Part shown: positions 1-6,536 of the stretch, piece by piece | Layout of the letters: every line of letters begins with the position of its first letter | Numbering within the stretch: the first letter of the stretch is position 1 | Assembly (NCBI GenBank): GCA_026986235.1 | Contig: JALSOY010000175.1 | Span: forward strand, 1 to 10,146 | DNA length: 10,146 nucleotides | Direction: 5' to 3' | Source: Caldifarciminota bacterium | GTDB taxonomy: Bacteria > Hydrothermota > Hydrothermia > B15-G9 > WFZT01 | Notes under the pieces: generated by a model | What the model was told of the DNA's origin: nothing | The model's input: the letters and a program-made list of their open reading frames with translations, nothing else | Databases searched by the model: none | Program-made: the position numbers and the translations under genes

Positions 1-674
1 TCTATCAGGGGAACGGTAAGGATGACCTGGGGGTCCTGGCCGAAGTGTTTCTGGATGTCTCTCGCTATCACGAAGTTGAACTTCTGGTCCGTTCCACCGA
101 CCTCGATGTCAGACGAGATGGCATAGGAATCGTAGCCCTGAAAGAGTGGATAAAGGAGTTCGTGGATAAAAATTGGGATCTCCTTCTCAAACCTCATCTT
201 GAAGTCGTCTCTCTCAAGCATCCTTGCGACCGTGTATGTTGCGGCAAGCTCGATAACATCCCTGGATGTGAGAGGGCCAAGCCATCTTGAGTTGTAGGTG
301 ACCTCGGTTTTTTCAGGATCGAGGACCATGTAAACCTGTTCAAAGTAAGTTTTGGCGTTTTCGCGCACCTCTTCCTCTGAAAGGCGGGGTCGGGTTTTGG
401 ACTTCCCGGACGGATCTCCTATCATGGCCGTGAAATCGCCTACAATAAAGATGATTTTGTGGCCAAGATCCTGAAGGTCTTTCAGTTTTTTGAGGCAAAC
501 ATAGTGGCCAAGGTGAAGATCCGGTCTTGAAGGATCGGCGCCGTACTTAATCCTCAGGGGAATACCCGTATCTCTTGACCTCCTGAGTTTCTGGACAAGC
601 TCTTCCAGGGGGAGAAGATCTACAGTATTCCTCCTGATGATCTGTATTTCTTCTTCGATAGAGAGTCTTTTCAT
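1..674 (-). CDS. tyrS: Tyrosyl-tRNA synthetase, N-terminal 224 residues (3' end beyond the left edge)
   Basis: Class I aminoacyl-tRNA synthetase that charges tRNA-Tyr in the cytoplasm. My reading of the minus strand gives 224 residues from an ATG at 674 to the window edge. The ATP-binding HLGH form of the HIGH motif is at residues 54-57, followed by GDPSGK (86-91), the tyrosine-pocket segment YPLFQGYDS (175-183) and EVGGTDQKFN (191-200), all typical of the TyrS/TyrZ family. The KMSKS loop and the C-terminal tRNA-binding domain would lie beyond position 1. The start ATG overlaps the stop of the upstream zinc-ribbon gene as ATGA and has no clear Shine-Dalgarno of its own, so translation is probably coupled. 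The N-terminus (MKRLSIEEEI) has the usual family length. Identity is certain; only the missing C-terminus cannot be judged. Confidence 0.95.
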   Translation of the reverse strand, partial: MKRLSIEEEIQIIRRNTVDLLPLEELVQKLRRSRDTGIPLRIKYGADPSRPDLHLGHYVCLKKLKDLQDLGHKIIFIVGDFTAMIGDPSGKSKTRPRLSEEEVRENAKTYFEQVYMVLDPEKTEVTYNSRWLGPLTSRDVIELAATYTVARMLERDDFKMRFEKEIPIFIHELLYPLFQGYDSYAISSDIEVGGTDQKFNFVIARDIQKHFGQDPQVILTVPLI

Positions 675-1015
675 GCCCAGTAAATGAATATGCCGCAGTT
701 CGGACAGGTCTCCACCTTTTCGTTATCGTGGGGTTGAGACACGATAGAAATTGGCAGTCTTACAAAGCAATTCATACACACACCCCCGATAATGGGGGAA
801 ACTCCACGGTGGTACCTCTTTTTCAGGATATCGTACTTTCTTAAAATGTTTTCAGGGATCTTGCTCCTGATCTCATCCCTCGCCTTCTCAAGGGCTTCCA
901 GCTTCTGCTGTACATCGATCTCAAATCCCAGGTCTCTGTAATTGGGATTTTTTATCTCCTCGATCATCAGGTCGAGGTCGTTGAGTGTAATCAGGGCTTC
1001 AAGGATCTTATTCAC
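671..1015 (-). CDS. Short C4-type zinc-ribbon protein (COG1579-like)
   Basis: A 114-residue protein. The first 65 or so residues are charged and predicted helical, with a short coiled-coil feel around 34-66. The last 40 form a zinc ribbon with Cys80 and Cys83 (CMNC), and Cys104 and Cys107 (CPNCG), followed by an aromatic tail. The order CxxC, Pro, CPxCGxxxY is the signature of the zf-RING_7/COG1579 family. Known members are usually about 230-250 residues with a long coiled coil, so this one keeps the ribbon but has a much shortened helical part. The family's molecular function is unsettled; nucleic-acid or protein binding is commonly proposed. The start is GTG at 1015, overlapping the stop of the EIIA gene as GTGA, with AGGAGG seven bases upstream. 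Its stop overlaps the tyrS start, so it sits as the middle gene of a coupled operon. Confidence 0.85.
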   Translation of the reverse strand: MNKILEALITLNDLDLMIEEIKNPNYRDLGFEIDVQQKLEALEKARDEIRSKIPENILRKYDILKKRYHRGVSPIIGGVCMNCFVRLPISIVSQPHDNEKVETCPNCGIFIYWA

Positions 1016-1470
1016 TCTTCTTCCTCCTCAAGTTTCAGGAGATACCTGACAAACTCTTCGGGTGTCTTGATATCCATATAATCGTTCCTTCTCGCCAGTT
1101 TTCTTGCTATCTGGGCGATTTTACCGAGGGTAAGAAGGTAAGTGGTGCCGGGGTCCTGAGGTGGGGCACAGAGGAGGAAAAACAGGTGTACAGGTTTTCC
1201 ATCAAGGGAATCAAAGTCCACACCTTCTCTTGAGAGACCTACCACGAGGTAAACATCGTCGAGAACGACACTTCTGACATGAGGAATGGCAATTCCCTTT
1301 CCTATTCCTGTGGAGCCTATGGACTCCCTCTTTTTCAGTGCATCGAGCACTATTTTCTCCCTCTCTTCAGGGAGCTTCAGAACGCTTAAAAGTTCTTTCA
1401 GCACCTCGTCCTTGGTCTTCGACTTCAGATCAAGTATAACTCGATCTTCTGAAATCAAATTTTCGAGCAT
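1012..1470 (-). CDS. PTS EIIA domain protein, PtsN/fructose type
   Basis: A stand-alone 152-residue EIIA of the fructose/mannitol/nitrogen (PTS_EIIA_2) type. The phosphoacceptor is His64 in the motif GIAIPHVRS, preceded by a Ser/Gly-rich turn (STGIGKG), and the HLFFLLCAP strand (95-103) follows in the usual position. The length matches single-domain PtsN proteins. No EIIB, EIIC, HPr or EI is present here, which favours a regulatory phosphocarrier over sugar transport; that is an inference. The protein ends in five glutamates, and the codons for that tail contain the Shine-Dalgarno of the next gene. Its own start ATG at 1470 has GGAGG seven bases upstream. It is the first gene of the operon leading to the zinc-ribbon gene and tyrS, and is divergent from the PSP1 operon. 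Confidence 0.9.
   Translation of the reverse strand: MLENLISEDRVILDLKSKTKDEVLKELLSVLKLPEEREKIVLDALKKRESIGSTGIGKGIAIPHVRSVVLDDVYLVVGLSREGVDFDSLDGKPVHLFFLLCAPPQDPGTTYLLTLGKIAQIARKLARRNDYMDIKTPEEFVRYLLKLEEEEE
1023..1028 (-). promoter_or_regulatory. Ribosome binding site for the GTG-start zinc-ribbon gene, inside the EIIA Glu codons
   Basis: The minus strand reads AGGAGG seven bases before the GTG start at 1015. These bases are also codons of the Glu-rich tail of the EIIA protein. The strong site supports the GTG start, which otherwise would be an unusual choice. Confidence 0.7.
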
Positions 1471-1531
1471 AATAACGCCTCCGTTTTAAATTTCTTCCAC
1501 TCCCATATCAAGGAGCACGAAAATCTTATTA

Positions 1532-1560
1532 ATTTTATCCCCTACGCAGAAAAATTTCCA
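1532..1560 (-). promoter_or_regulatory. Candidate promoter of the EIIA-zinc ribbon-tyrS operon
   Basis: On the minus strand, TGGAAA (1560-1555) is followed after 17 bases by TAAAAT (1537-1532). These match the housekeeping -35 and -10 consensus at four and five of six positions. Transcription would start near 1525 and give a leader of about 54 bases with GGAGG before the EIIA start. The same stretch also contains a GG-N10-GC arrangement (TGG at 1560-1558, TGC at 1548-1546), the minimal sigma-54 pattern, but the rest of the -24/-12 consensus is poorly matched. The housekeeping reading is the more economical one. Confidence 0.35.
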
Positions 1561-1600
1561 CATGCATAAAGAATTCATAGGGAAATTGTGAGGTTTGCTT

Positions 1601-1631
1601 TAAAATATTTCACGCAGATTCCTGCGAGGAG
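1601..1631 (+). promoter_or_regulatory. Leader of the PSP1 operon: -10-like element, small hairpin and ribosome binding site
   Basis: TAAAAT at 1601-1606 is a fair -10 element, but I see no convincing -35 at the right distance, so the promoter call is weak. Downstream, CGCAG (1613-1617) and CTGCG (1622-1626) form a perfect 5-bp inverted repeat around the loop ATTC. It is directly followed by AGGAG (1627-1631), the ribosome binding site nine bases before the ATG at 1641. The hairpin is short; an effect on translation is only a suggestion. Confidence 0.35.
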
Positions 1632-1640
1632 AAAAATACC

Positions 1641-2495
1641 ATGTTCAGAAAGTTTAGAAAACACCGAAAGAAAGGGAAGTTTCAGCCGCCAAAGAGAGAA
1701 GAGCCTGCGAACACCGTTGAAGTCTCAATAATTGGTGGAGAGTACGATAAATTCAGATACGACGGTCCCATCCCGCCCGTGGGTACTTTTATCTTTATCA
1801 GACCAAAGGGCGAAGAGCACGAAATTCTCGTCAAAGTGAGAGGGATTTCCAGTAAACCCGTTGATCGAGAGATCGAATCTCTGAGACTGGCGCCGGACAG
1901 GGATGTCGTTAGAATCATGAAAAACATTACAAAGGCCCTCCTTTGGGAGCATGAGGAATACCGGGATATAAAACTTACCAAAACAGAGTTCGATGCCAGG
2001 ACAGGGTACATAAAGTTTGATTACATCGGTGAAAGGAAACACAAACTTTCTAAATTCTCCATAAAACTTGCCAAAATACTTCATGTTCGAGTTGAATTCA
2101 CGCAGGTGGGAGCAAGGGATTACGCAAAGGAGATCGGAGGGATAGGTCCCTGCGGCAGGGAACTGTGTTGTAAGCTCTTTTTAAGAGAGATCCCCTCTGT
2201 TACACTGGATATGGCTCGCCAGCAGTATCTCTTTGCGGCTCCTGAGAAACTCTCCGGTGTGTGTGGAAGACTTATGTGCTGCCTGAGATTCGAGCTTCCG
2301 GTGTATGAAGAACTTTCCAGAATATATCCACATGTGGGGGCCAGAATTAAAACTCCCAGAGGAATCGGCAGGGTGGTGGAGGTAAACATCCTGACCGGAA
2401 GAGTGAGAGTCCGTTACGAGGAAGATAACTCCGAAGAGGTTCTCGATCTCTCTGAAAACGCCGAAGAAAAGGTGGAGTGGCAGCCTGTTAAATGA
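1641..2495 (+). CDS. ricT: PSP1 domain protein, RicT/YaaT-like
   Basis: A 284-residue cytoplasmic protein of the PSP1 C-terminal domain family. The N-terminus is a strongly basic tail (residues 2-19) before a beta-rich segment from about 25. The diagnostic part is two Cys clusters: Cys171 with Cys176-Cys177 in GPCGRELCC, and Cys208 with Cys213-Cys214 in SGVCGRLMCC. In Bacillus subtilis RicT (YaaT) belongs to the RicA-RicF-RicT complex, which carries iron-sulfur clusters and modulates RNase Y and development; the Cys pattern seen here fits that family. The length is close to B. subtilis RicT. The last 50 residues look like a small beta barrel (GIGRVVEV, GRVRVRYEE). AGGAG precedes the start. 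The stop overlaps the folC start as ATGA. Partners RicA and RicF are not in the window, so conservation of that complex is unproven. Confidence 0.9.
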   Translation: MFRKFRKHRKKGKFQPPKREEPANTVEVSIIGGEYDKFRYDGPIPPVGTFIFIRPKGEEHEILVKVRGISSKPVDREIESLRLAPDRDVVRIMKNITKALLWEHEEYRDIKLTKTEFDARTGYIKFDYIGERKHKLSKFSIKLAKILHVRVEFTQVGARDYAKEIGGIGPCGRELCCKLFLREIPSVTLDMARQQYLFAAPEKLSGVCGRLMCCLRFELPVYEELSRIYPHVGARIKTPRGIGRVVEVNILTGRVRVRYEEDNSEEVLDLSENAEEKVEWQPVK

Positions 2496-3718
2496 AGTTT
2501 GAAGAGGCTGTAAATTACCTCTACTCCCTTATAAACTACGAATACAAACCCGGGTATGTGAACTTTCTCGAGCCTTTCTTGAAATTTCTTGATCTGATGG
2601 GTAACCCGCATAAAAAGGTACAAAATCCCATTCTCGTGGTGGGAACAAAGGGGAAGGGGTCCACATCAGCCCTGATCACCGCCGCTCTGTCGGATTACAA
2701 AACCGGTCTTTACACATCCCCTCACCTCGTGGATGTCAGGGAAAGAATCACCGTAAACTTCAAAAAAATCCCGAAAACCCGGTTTTCCAGATATGTGGAA
2801 ATCCTGAAACCCAATGTGAGAAAAAGGGGGATAAGAACATACTTTGAACTTTTGACTACCATGGCATTTATGTATTTTTCAGAGGAAAAAACTCAGTTCA
2901 ATGTCTTTGAAGCTGGTCTCGGGGGCAGACTCGACGCAACGAATGTTCTGGATCAAAAAATAACCGTAATAACTCCCATCGACCTCGACCACACCAGCAT
3001 TCTCGGAGATACTGTTGAAAAAATCGCCAGGGAGAAGGCAGCGGTTATTAAAAATTCAAATCCCGTGGTCACACTACAGTACAACGAAAGTGCACTTAAG
3101 GTGATTGAGAGTAGATGCAAGCAGACTGACGCACCACTTATAGTTGTTGAAAAACCCCGCATTTTCAAAACAGGTGAAGAGGGGACCGAGGTTATAATCG
3201 ATGGAAAAAGAATATACTCTCCCCTTGCCGGTAAATTTCAGGCCTCAAATATGGCGCTTGCCTACCACACATTGAAGGTCCTCGGATTCGATAATGTCGA
3301 TTTTTCTGAAGTTAAGTTAAGAGGAAGATTCGACATAAAACACATTGAAGGCAGTAAGGTTATTGTAGATGTTGCCCATAATGAAATTTCTTTGAGGACA
3401 TTCTTTGATTCGTATTTTGCTATTTTCAAAGACAAACCTTACACGATCTTTGGAGTATCGCGTGACAAAAACATTGGTTCGATGATTGAAATAATCAGGG
3501 AAAATAGTCGATCAGTTGTATTGACAGGATCATCGGTACCGAGAACTATAGATCCAGAAACGCTCCTTGAAATTGCAAGGAGACATAAACTAAATGTGTC
3601 AGGAGTGTTCAATTCACCCTGTCAGGCCTTGCAATATCTTCTTGATAACCATATAAATATCACCATTGTGGTTATAGGTTCATTTTATGTAGCCGGGGAT
3701 CTGTATAAATGCATCTAA
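2492..3718 (+). CDS. folC: Folylpolyglutamate synthase / dihydrofolate synthase
   Basis: Mur-ligase-type ATP-dependent enzyme that adds glutamate to folates, and possibly to dihydropteroate. The 408 residues are close to the usual 420. The P-loop GTKGKGS is at 51-57, EAGLGGRLDATNV at 140-152, and DLDHTSILGDTVEKIAREKA at 164-183, all textbook FolC motifs. The C-terminal domain keeps GRF (278-280) and the D-x-A-H-N core (293-297), but reads DVAHNE where most homologues have DGAHNP. The last third of the gene is AT-rich (about 37% GC by hand count over 3361-3720) compared with its neighbours. The start overlaps the PSP1 stop by four bases, and the end overlaps the glycosyltransferase start by ten. 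Whether it has both activities cannot be told from the sequence. It shares folate metabolism with the gcvT gene further along. Confidence 0.93.
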   Translation: MKFEEAVNYLYSLINYEYKPGYVNFLEPFLKFLDLMGNPHKKVQNPILVVGTKGKGSTSALITAALSDYKTGLYTSPHLVDVRERITVNFKKIPKTRFSRYVEILKPNVRKRGIRTYFELLTTMAFMYFSEEKTQFNVFEAGLGGRLDATNVLDQKITVITPIDLDHTSILGDTVEKIAREKAAVIKNSNPVVTLQYNESALKVIESRCKQTDAPLIVVEKPRIFKTGEEGTEVIIDGKRIYSPLAGKFQASNMALAYHTLKVLGFDNVDFSEVKLRGRFDIKHIEGSKVIVDVAHNEISLRTFFDSYFAIFKDKPYTIFGVSRDKNIGSMIEIIRENSRSVVLTGSSVPRTIDPETLLEIARRHKLNVSGVFNSPCQALQYLLDNHINITIVVIGSFYVAGDLYKCI

Positions 3719-4770
3719 CTGTAGGAATTGACATCACACCTATACTTAACAGGGTTCCGCGCGGAATCGGGAACTACATTTACGAGTTAATTTTTCACAT
3801 GGAGAATGTGAATTACCTGCATTTTTTTAAAATTTCACGGCTTAAATACCCCCGGAGACTTAAGAGGTTGTGGGGAACTCCCATACCTTTCTTCGAAGTT
3901 TCAGGAAGATCGATTTTCCTTAAAAAATTTCAAATCTTTCATGGAACTGACAACTACATACCTCCAGAATCCGGTTTTCCCCGTGTTCTCACAGTACACG
4001 ATGTCTATCCCCTCATAGACTCGCCAGAAGGAAAGATTGCCCGGAAAATCAGGAGGGCCATGGAGAGGAAGCCCGAGAGAATCATCCTTATATCAGGCTT
4101 TTCCAGAAAGGAATTCCTGAGGTATTTCCCGGAATACGCTGAGAGGAGTCATGTCGTGTACCATGGAGTCTCCGACTTCTGGCGTCCCGTGGACAGGGAA
4201 ACTCTCGGTAAAGATCTCGGGAAATTTGGCATAAAGGGACCCTATATCTTTTATGCAGGGGACACTGACAAAAGAAAGAATGTGGAAAACCTTCTCAAGG
4301 CCCTTTCCCGGATGAAGAATCTTACTCTGGTCATGGCAGGTGGCTTTCTGAAGGAACATCAGATTGAACTTTTGAAAAAACTGGGGGCTGAAAGCAGTGT
4401 TATCCAGACCGGTTATGTGACGAGGGAGGAGCTGAGGAGTTTGTACAGCGGTGCACTTCTTTTTGTTTTTCCCAGTAAATACGAAGGTTTTGGCCTTCCT
4501 CTCCTTGAGGCCATGAAGTGCGGGACACCTGTAGTTGCGTCGGATATTGAAATATTCAGGGAAATTGCAGATGGAGCTTTCTACCCTGTTGATCCTGAAT
4601 CTCCGGAAAGTATAAAAGAGGGTATTGAAAATGTACTCAATGATCCCGATCTGAGGGAAAGACTTATCGCAAAGGGAAACGAAGTATCAGGAAAGTTTAC
4701 ATGGAGTGAAACGGCGAAAAACACTCTACAAGTTTATAATTTAGCTTTATCAGATGGCAAAGCAGAATAA
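3709..4770 (+). CDS. GT4-family glycosyltransferase
   Basis: A 353-residue retaining GT-B glycosyltransferase (Glycos_transf_1, CAZy GT4 type). The N-terminal acceptor domain shows RGIGNYIYEL (19-28), FHGTDNYIPP (77-86) and VHDVYPL (96-102). The C-terminal nucleotide-sugar domain shows GDTDKRKN (184-191) and the E-x7-E motif YEGFGLPLLEAM (Glu259 and Glu267), then CGTPVVASD (271-279). There is no signal peptide or clear membrane helix, so it probably works at the inner face of the membrane on lipid-linked or soluble acceptors. Donor sugar and acceptor are unknown; similar proteins are often annotated as mannosyltransferases of envelope polysaccharide. The gene overlaps folC by 10 bases and the sigma-54 activator by 17, so it lies within the operon and not in a separate polysaccharide cluster. 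Confidence 0.9.
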   Translation: MHLTVGIDITPILNRVPRGIGNYIYELIFHMENVNYLHFFKISRLKYPRRLKRLWGTPIPFFEVSGRSIFLKKFQIFHGTDNYIPPESGFPRVLTVHDVYPLIDSPEGKIARKIRRAMERKPERIILISGFSRKEFLRYFPEYAERSHVVYHGVSDFWRPVDRETLGKDLGKFGIKGPYIFYAGDTDKRKNVENLLKALSRMKNLTLVMAGGFLKEHQIELLKKLGAESSVIQTGYVTREELRSLYSGALLFVFPSKYEGFGLPLLEAMKCGTPVVASDIEIFREIADGAFYPVDPESPESIKEGIENVLNDPDLRERLIAKGNEVSGKFTWSETAKNTLQVYNLALSDGKAE

Positions 4771-5737
4771 GATCGTGATAATTGGTAAACATCCTGCATT
4801 CCTTGAAGCCCTTGAGGTCGCCGAGACTGCGGCCCGAAAGGGGGTAAAAAATATACTTTTGATCGGAGAAACGGGGACCGGGAAAGAGATATTTGCCAGG
4901 TTTATACACGAGAAGAGTGACAGGGCATCGGGTCCATTTATCCCCGTTGATTGCTCTACTATTCCAGAGTCCCTCCTCGAGGCAGAACTCTTCGGATATG
5001 TAAAAGGGGCATTCACCGGAGCGATTAAAAGCAGGAAAGGACTTGTGGGACTGGCGGACGGCGGCACCCTCATGATAGACGAGATAGCCAACATGCCGAT
5101 AAATGTACAGAATAAACTCCTCAGGTTTCTTGAAACCCGAAGATACAGGGCGATCGGGGCGAGTTATGAAACGGAAGTGGATGTACGGATAATTGCAGCG
5201 AGCAACATTGATCTCACGAAACTGACGGAAAGAGGGGATTTCAGAACTGATTTATACTACCGCCTCAGTACCATCACCATCGTGATTCCGCCTTTGAGGG
5301 AGAGGGGTGATGACATCATACTGCTTGCAGAGTACTTCGTTAAAAAATTTACCAGGGAATACAACATAGGAAAGAAAAAACTTTCCGCCGATGCAATAGA
5401 CAAACTTTTAAATTACAAGTGGCCCGGCAATGTCAGGGAACTGAGAAATACCATAGAGAGCGCCGTCCTCATGTCAGAGGGTGAAGAAATAACATCTGAA
5501 GACATAATTTTGAGACCGGTCGGGATTAAAGAACCCATTGAGACCACCTCTTTCGTCAGAGGGGACAAGATCGTTTTGAAGTTCAACATAAAGGATTTTA
5601 ACATGGAAAATGTGGAGCGAGCTGTCATTATAGAGGCACTTAAATACACGAAGTGGAACAAAAAGCAGGCCGCAAGGATCCTCGGTATCTCCAGGATGAA
5701 CCTCATCCGAAAGATAAAAAAGTACGGAATAGAATAG
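4754..5737 (+). CDS. Sigma-54-dependent transcriptional activator without a sensory domain
   Basis: A 327-residue bacterial enhancer-binding protein. The AAA+ domain begins almost at once: Walker A GETGTGKE at 38-45, the sigma-54-contacting loop GAFTGA at 85-90, Walker B TLMIDE at 105-110, arginine-finger region GDFRTDLYYRL at 161-171, and sensor II WPGNVREL at 223-230. A Fis-type helix-turn-helix closes the protein (about 302-326). Typical relatives carry an N-terminal receiver, PAS or GAF domain; here only about ten residues precede the region homologous to the AAA+ core, as in PspF. It should therefore be controlled in trans or by its own level. The start is fixed by an in-frame stop four codons upstream. 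No Shine-Dalgarno is seen, and the 17-base overlap with the glycosyltransferase suggests coupling. Targets are unknown. Confidence 0.93.
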   Translation: MAKQNKIVIIGKHPAFLEALEVAETAARKGVKNILLIGETGTGKEIFARFIHEKSDRASGPFIPVDCSTIPESLLEAELFGYVKGAFTGAIKSRKGLVGLADGGTLMIDEIANMPINVQNKLLRFLETRRYRAIGASYETEVDVRIIAASNIDLTKLTERGDFRTDLYYRLSTITIVIPPLRERGDDIILLAEYFVKKFTREYNIGKKKLSADAIDKLLNYKWPGNVRELRNTIESAVLMSEGEEITSEDIILRPVGIKEPIETTSFVRGDKIVLKFNIKDFNMENVERAVIIEALKYTKWNKKQAARILGISRMNLIRKIKKYGIE

Positions 5738-5783
5738 ATTTTTCCCCCCATACTCTCTAAAATTAAGACAAGGAGGTTAAACG

Positions 5784-6533
5784 ATGATTCACAGAACTGC
5801 AAAAGTCGGTAAAAATGTACATATCGGGTATAATGTCATCATCGGTGCCAATGTAGAAATCGGGGACGATACAACTATTGGGAACAATGTGGTGATTCAC
5901 GAAGGCACAAAGATTGGCACCAGTGTCAGGGTTGACGATAACACTGTACTCGGAAAACTTCCAATGAAAGCTGCCATGTCCGCTGTTACTAAAGAAAAGG
6001 AGCTTCCACCTCTTGAAATAGGGAACAATGTACTGATCGGTGCAAATGTTGTCATATACAGGGGTGCAAGAATCGGGAACAAAGTTCTTATAGCTGACCT
6101 TGCATCAGTGAGGGAAGATGTGGAAATCGGAGATTTCACCATCATAGGTAGAGGGGTGACAGTAGAAAACAGGGTAAAGATAGGAAAAAAATGTAAAATT
6201 GAGACAGAGGCCTACATCACTGCCCTTTCTGTGATCGAGGATTACTGTTTTATTGCACCGGAAGTCACATTTACGAATGACAACTTCCTCGGCAGGACAA
6301 AAGAAAGGTTTAAGTACCACAAAGGAGTTACCCTGAAGAAAGGGGCACGCGTGGGAGCGAACACCACATTCCTGCCCGGTATAACCGTGGGTGAAGATGC
6401 TCTCGTGGCGGCAGGAGCAGTGGTGACAAAGGATGTGCCACCCCGGAAGATCGTGGTTGGCGTTCCCGCGAGGGTATGGAAGGATGTCCCACCAGAGCAA
6501 CTCCTTGAAAACCAGGACTATTACGAGGGTTAG
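5784..6533 (+). CDS. Left-handed beta-helix (hexapeptide-repeat) acyltransferase
   Basis: A 249-residue acyltransferase. Repeated I/V-G-x-x-x hexapeptides run through most of it (residues 6-60, 78-140, 185-232). A non-repeat insertion (57-77) is followed by LPPLEIGNNVLIG, and a second segment (about 155-178) has the loop VTFTNDNF. The end VVGVPARVWKDVPP is the usual capping sequence of sugar N-/O-acetyltransferases such as WbpD/WlbB and PglD relatives. Such enzymes form trimers and transfer acetyl groups from acetyl-CoA to nucleotide sugars; the substrate here is unknown. LpxA or LpxD is less likely because their signature regions are not seen. A strong AGGAGG (5771-5776) stands seven bases upstream, and the 46-base gap before it is the largest break between genes in the run up to GcvT, so a separate promoter is possible. 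Confidence 0.87.
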   Translation: MIHRTAKVGKNVHIGYNVIIGANVEIGDDTTIGNNVVIHEGTKIGTSVRVDDNTVLGKLPMKAAMSAVTKEKELPPLEIGNNVLIGANVVIYRGARIGNKVLIADLASVREDVEIGDFTIIGRGVTVENRVKIGKKCKIETEAYITALSVIEDYCFIAPEVTFTNDNFLGRTKERFKYHKGVTLKKGARVGANTTFLPGITVGEDALVAAGAVVTKDVPPRKIVVGVPARVWKDVPPEQLLENQDYYEG

Positions 6534-6536
6534 AAA

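Noticed and set aside
45..290. An 81-codon plus-strand frame at the left edge
   Set aside because: It is antisense to tyrS, whose reading frame carries all the family motifs.
1483..1511. TTGATA-N17-TAAAAC on the minus strand as the EIIA promoter
   Set aside because: The boxes are well spaced, but transcription would start near 1476, beyond the GGAGG at 1482-1478, so the ribosome site would be left out of the mRNA.
5738..5783. A terminator between the sigma-54 activator and the acyltransferase gene
   Set aside because: There is a run of five T and six C but no inverted repeat. The TAAAAT at 5758-5763 lacks a good -35 as well.
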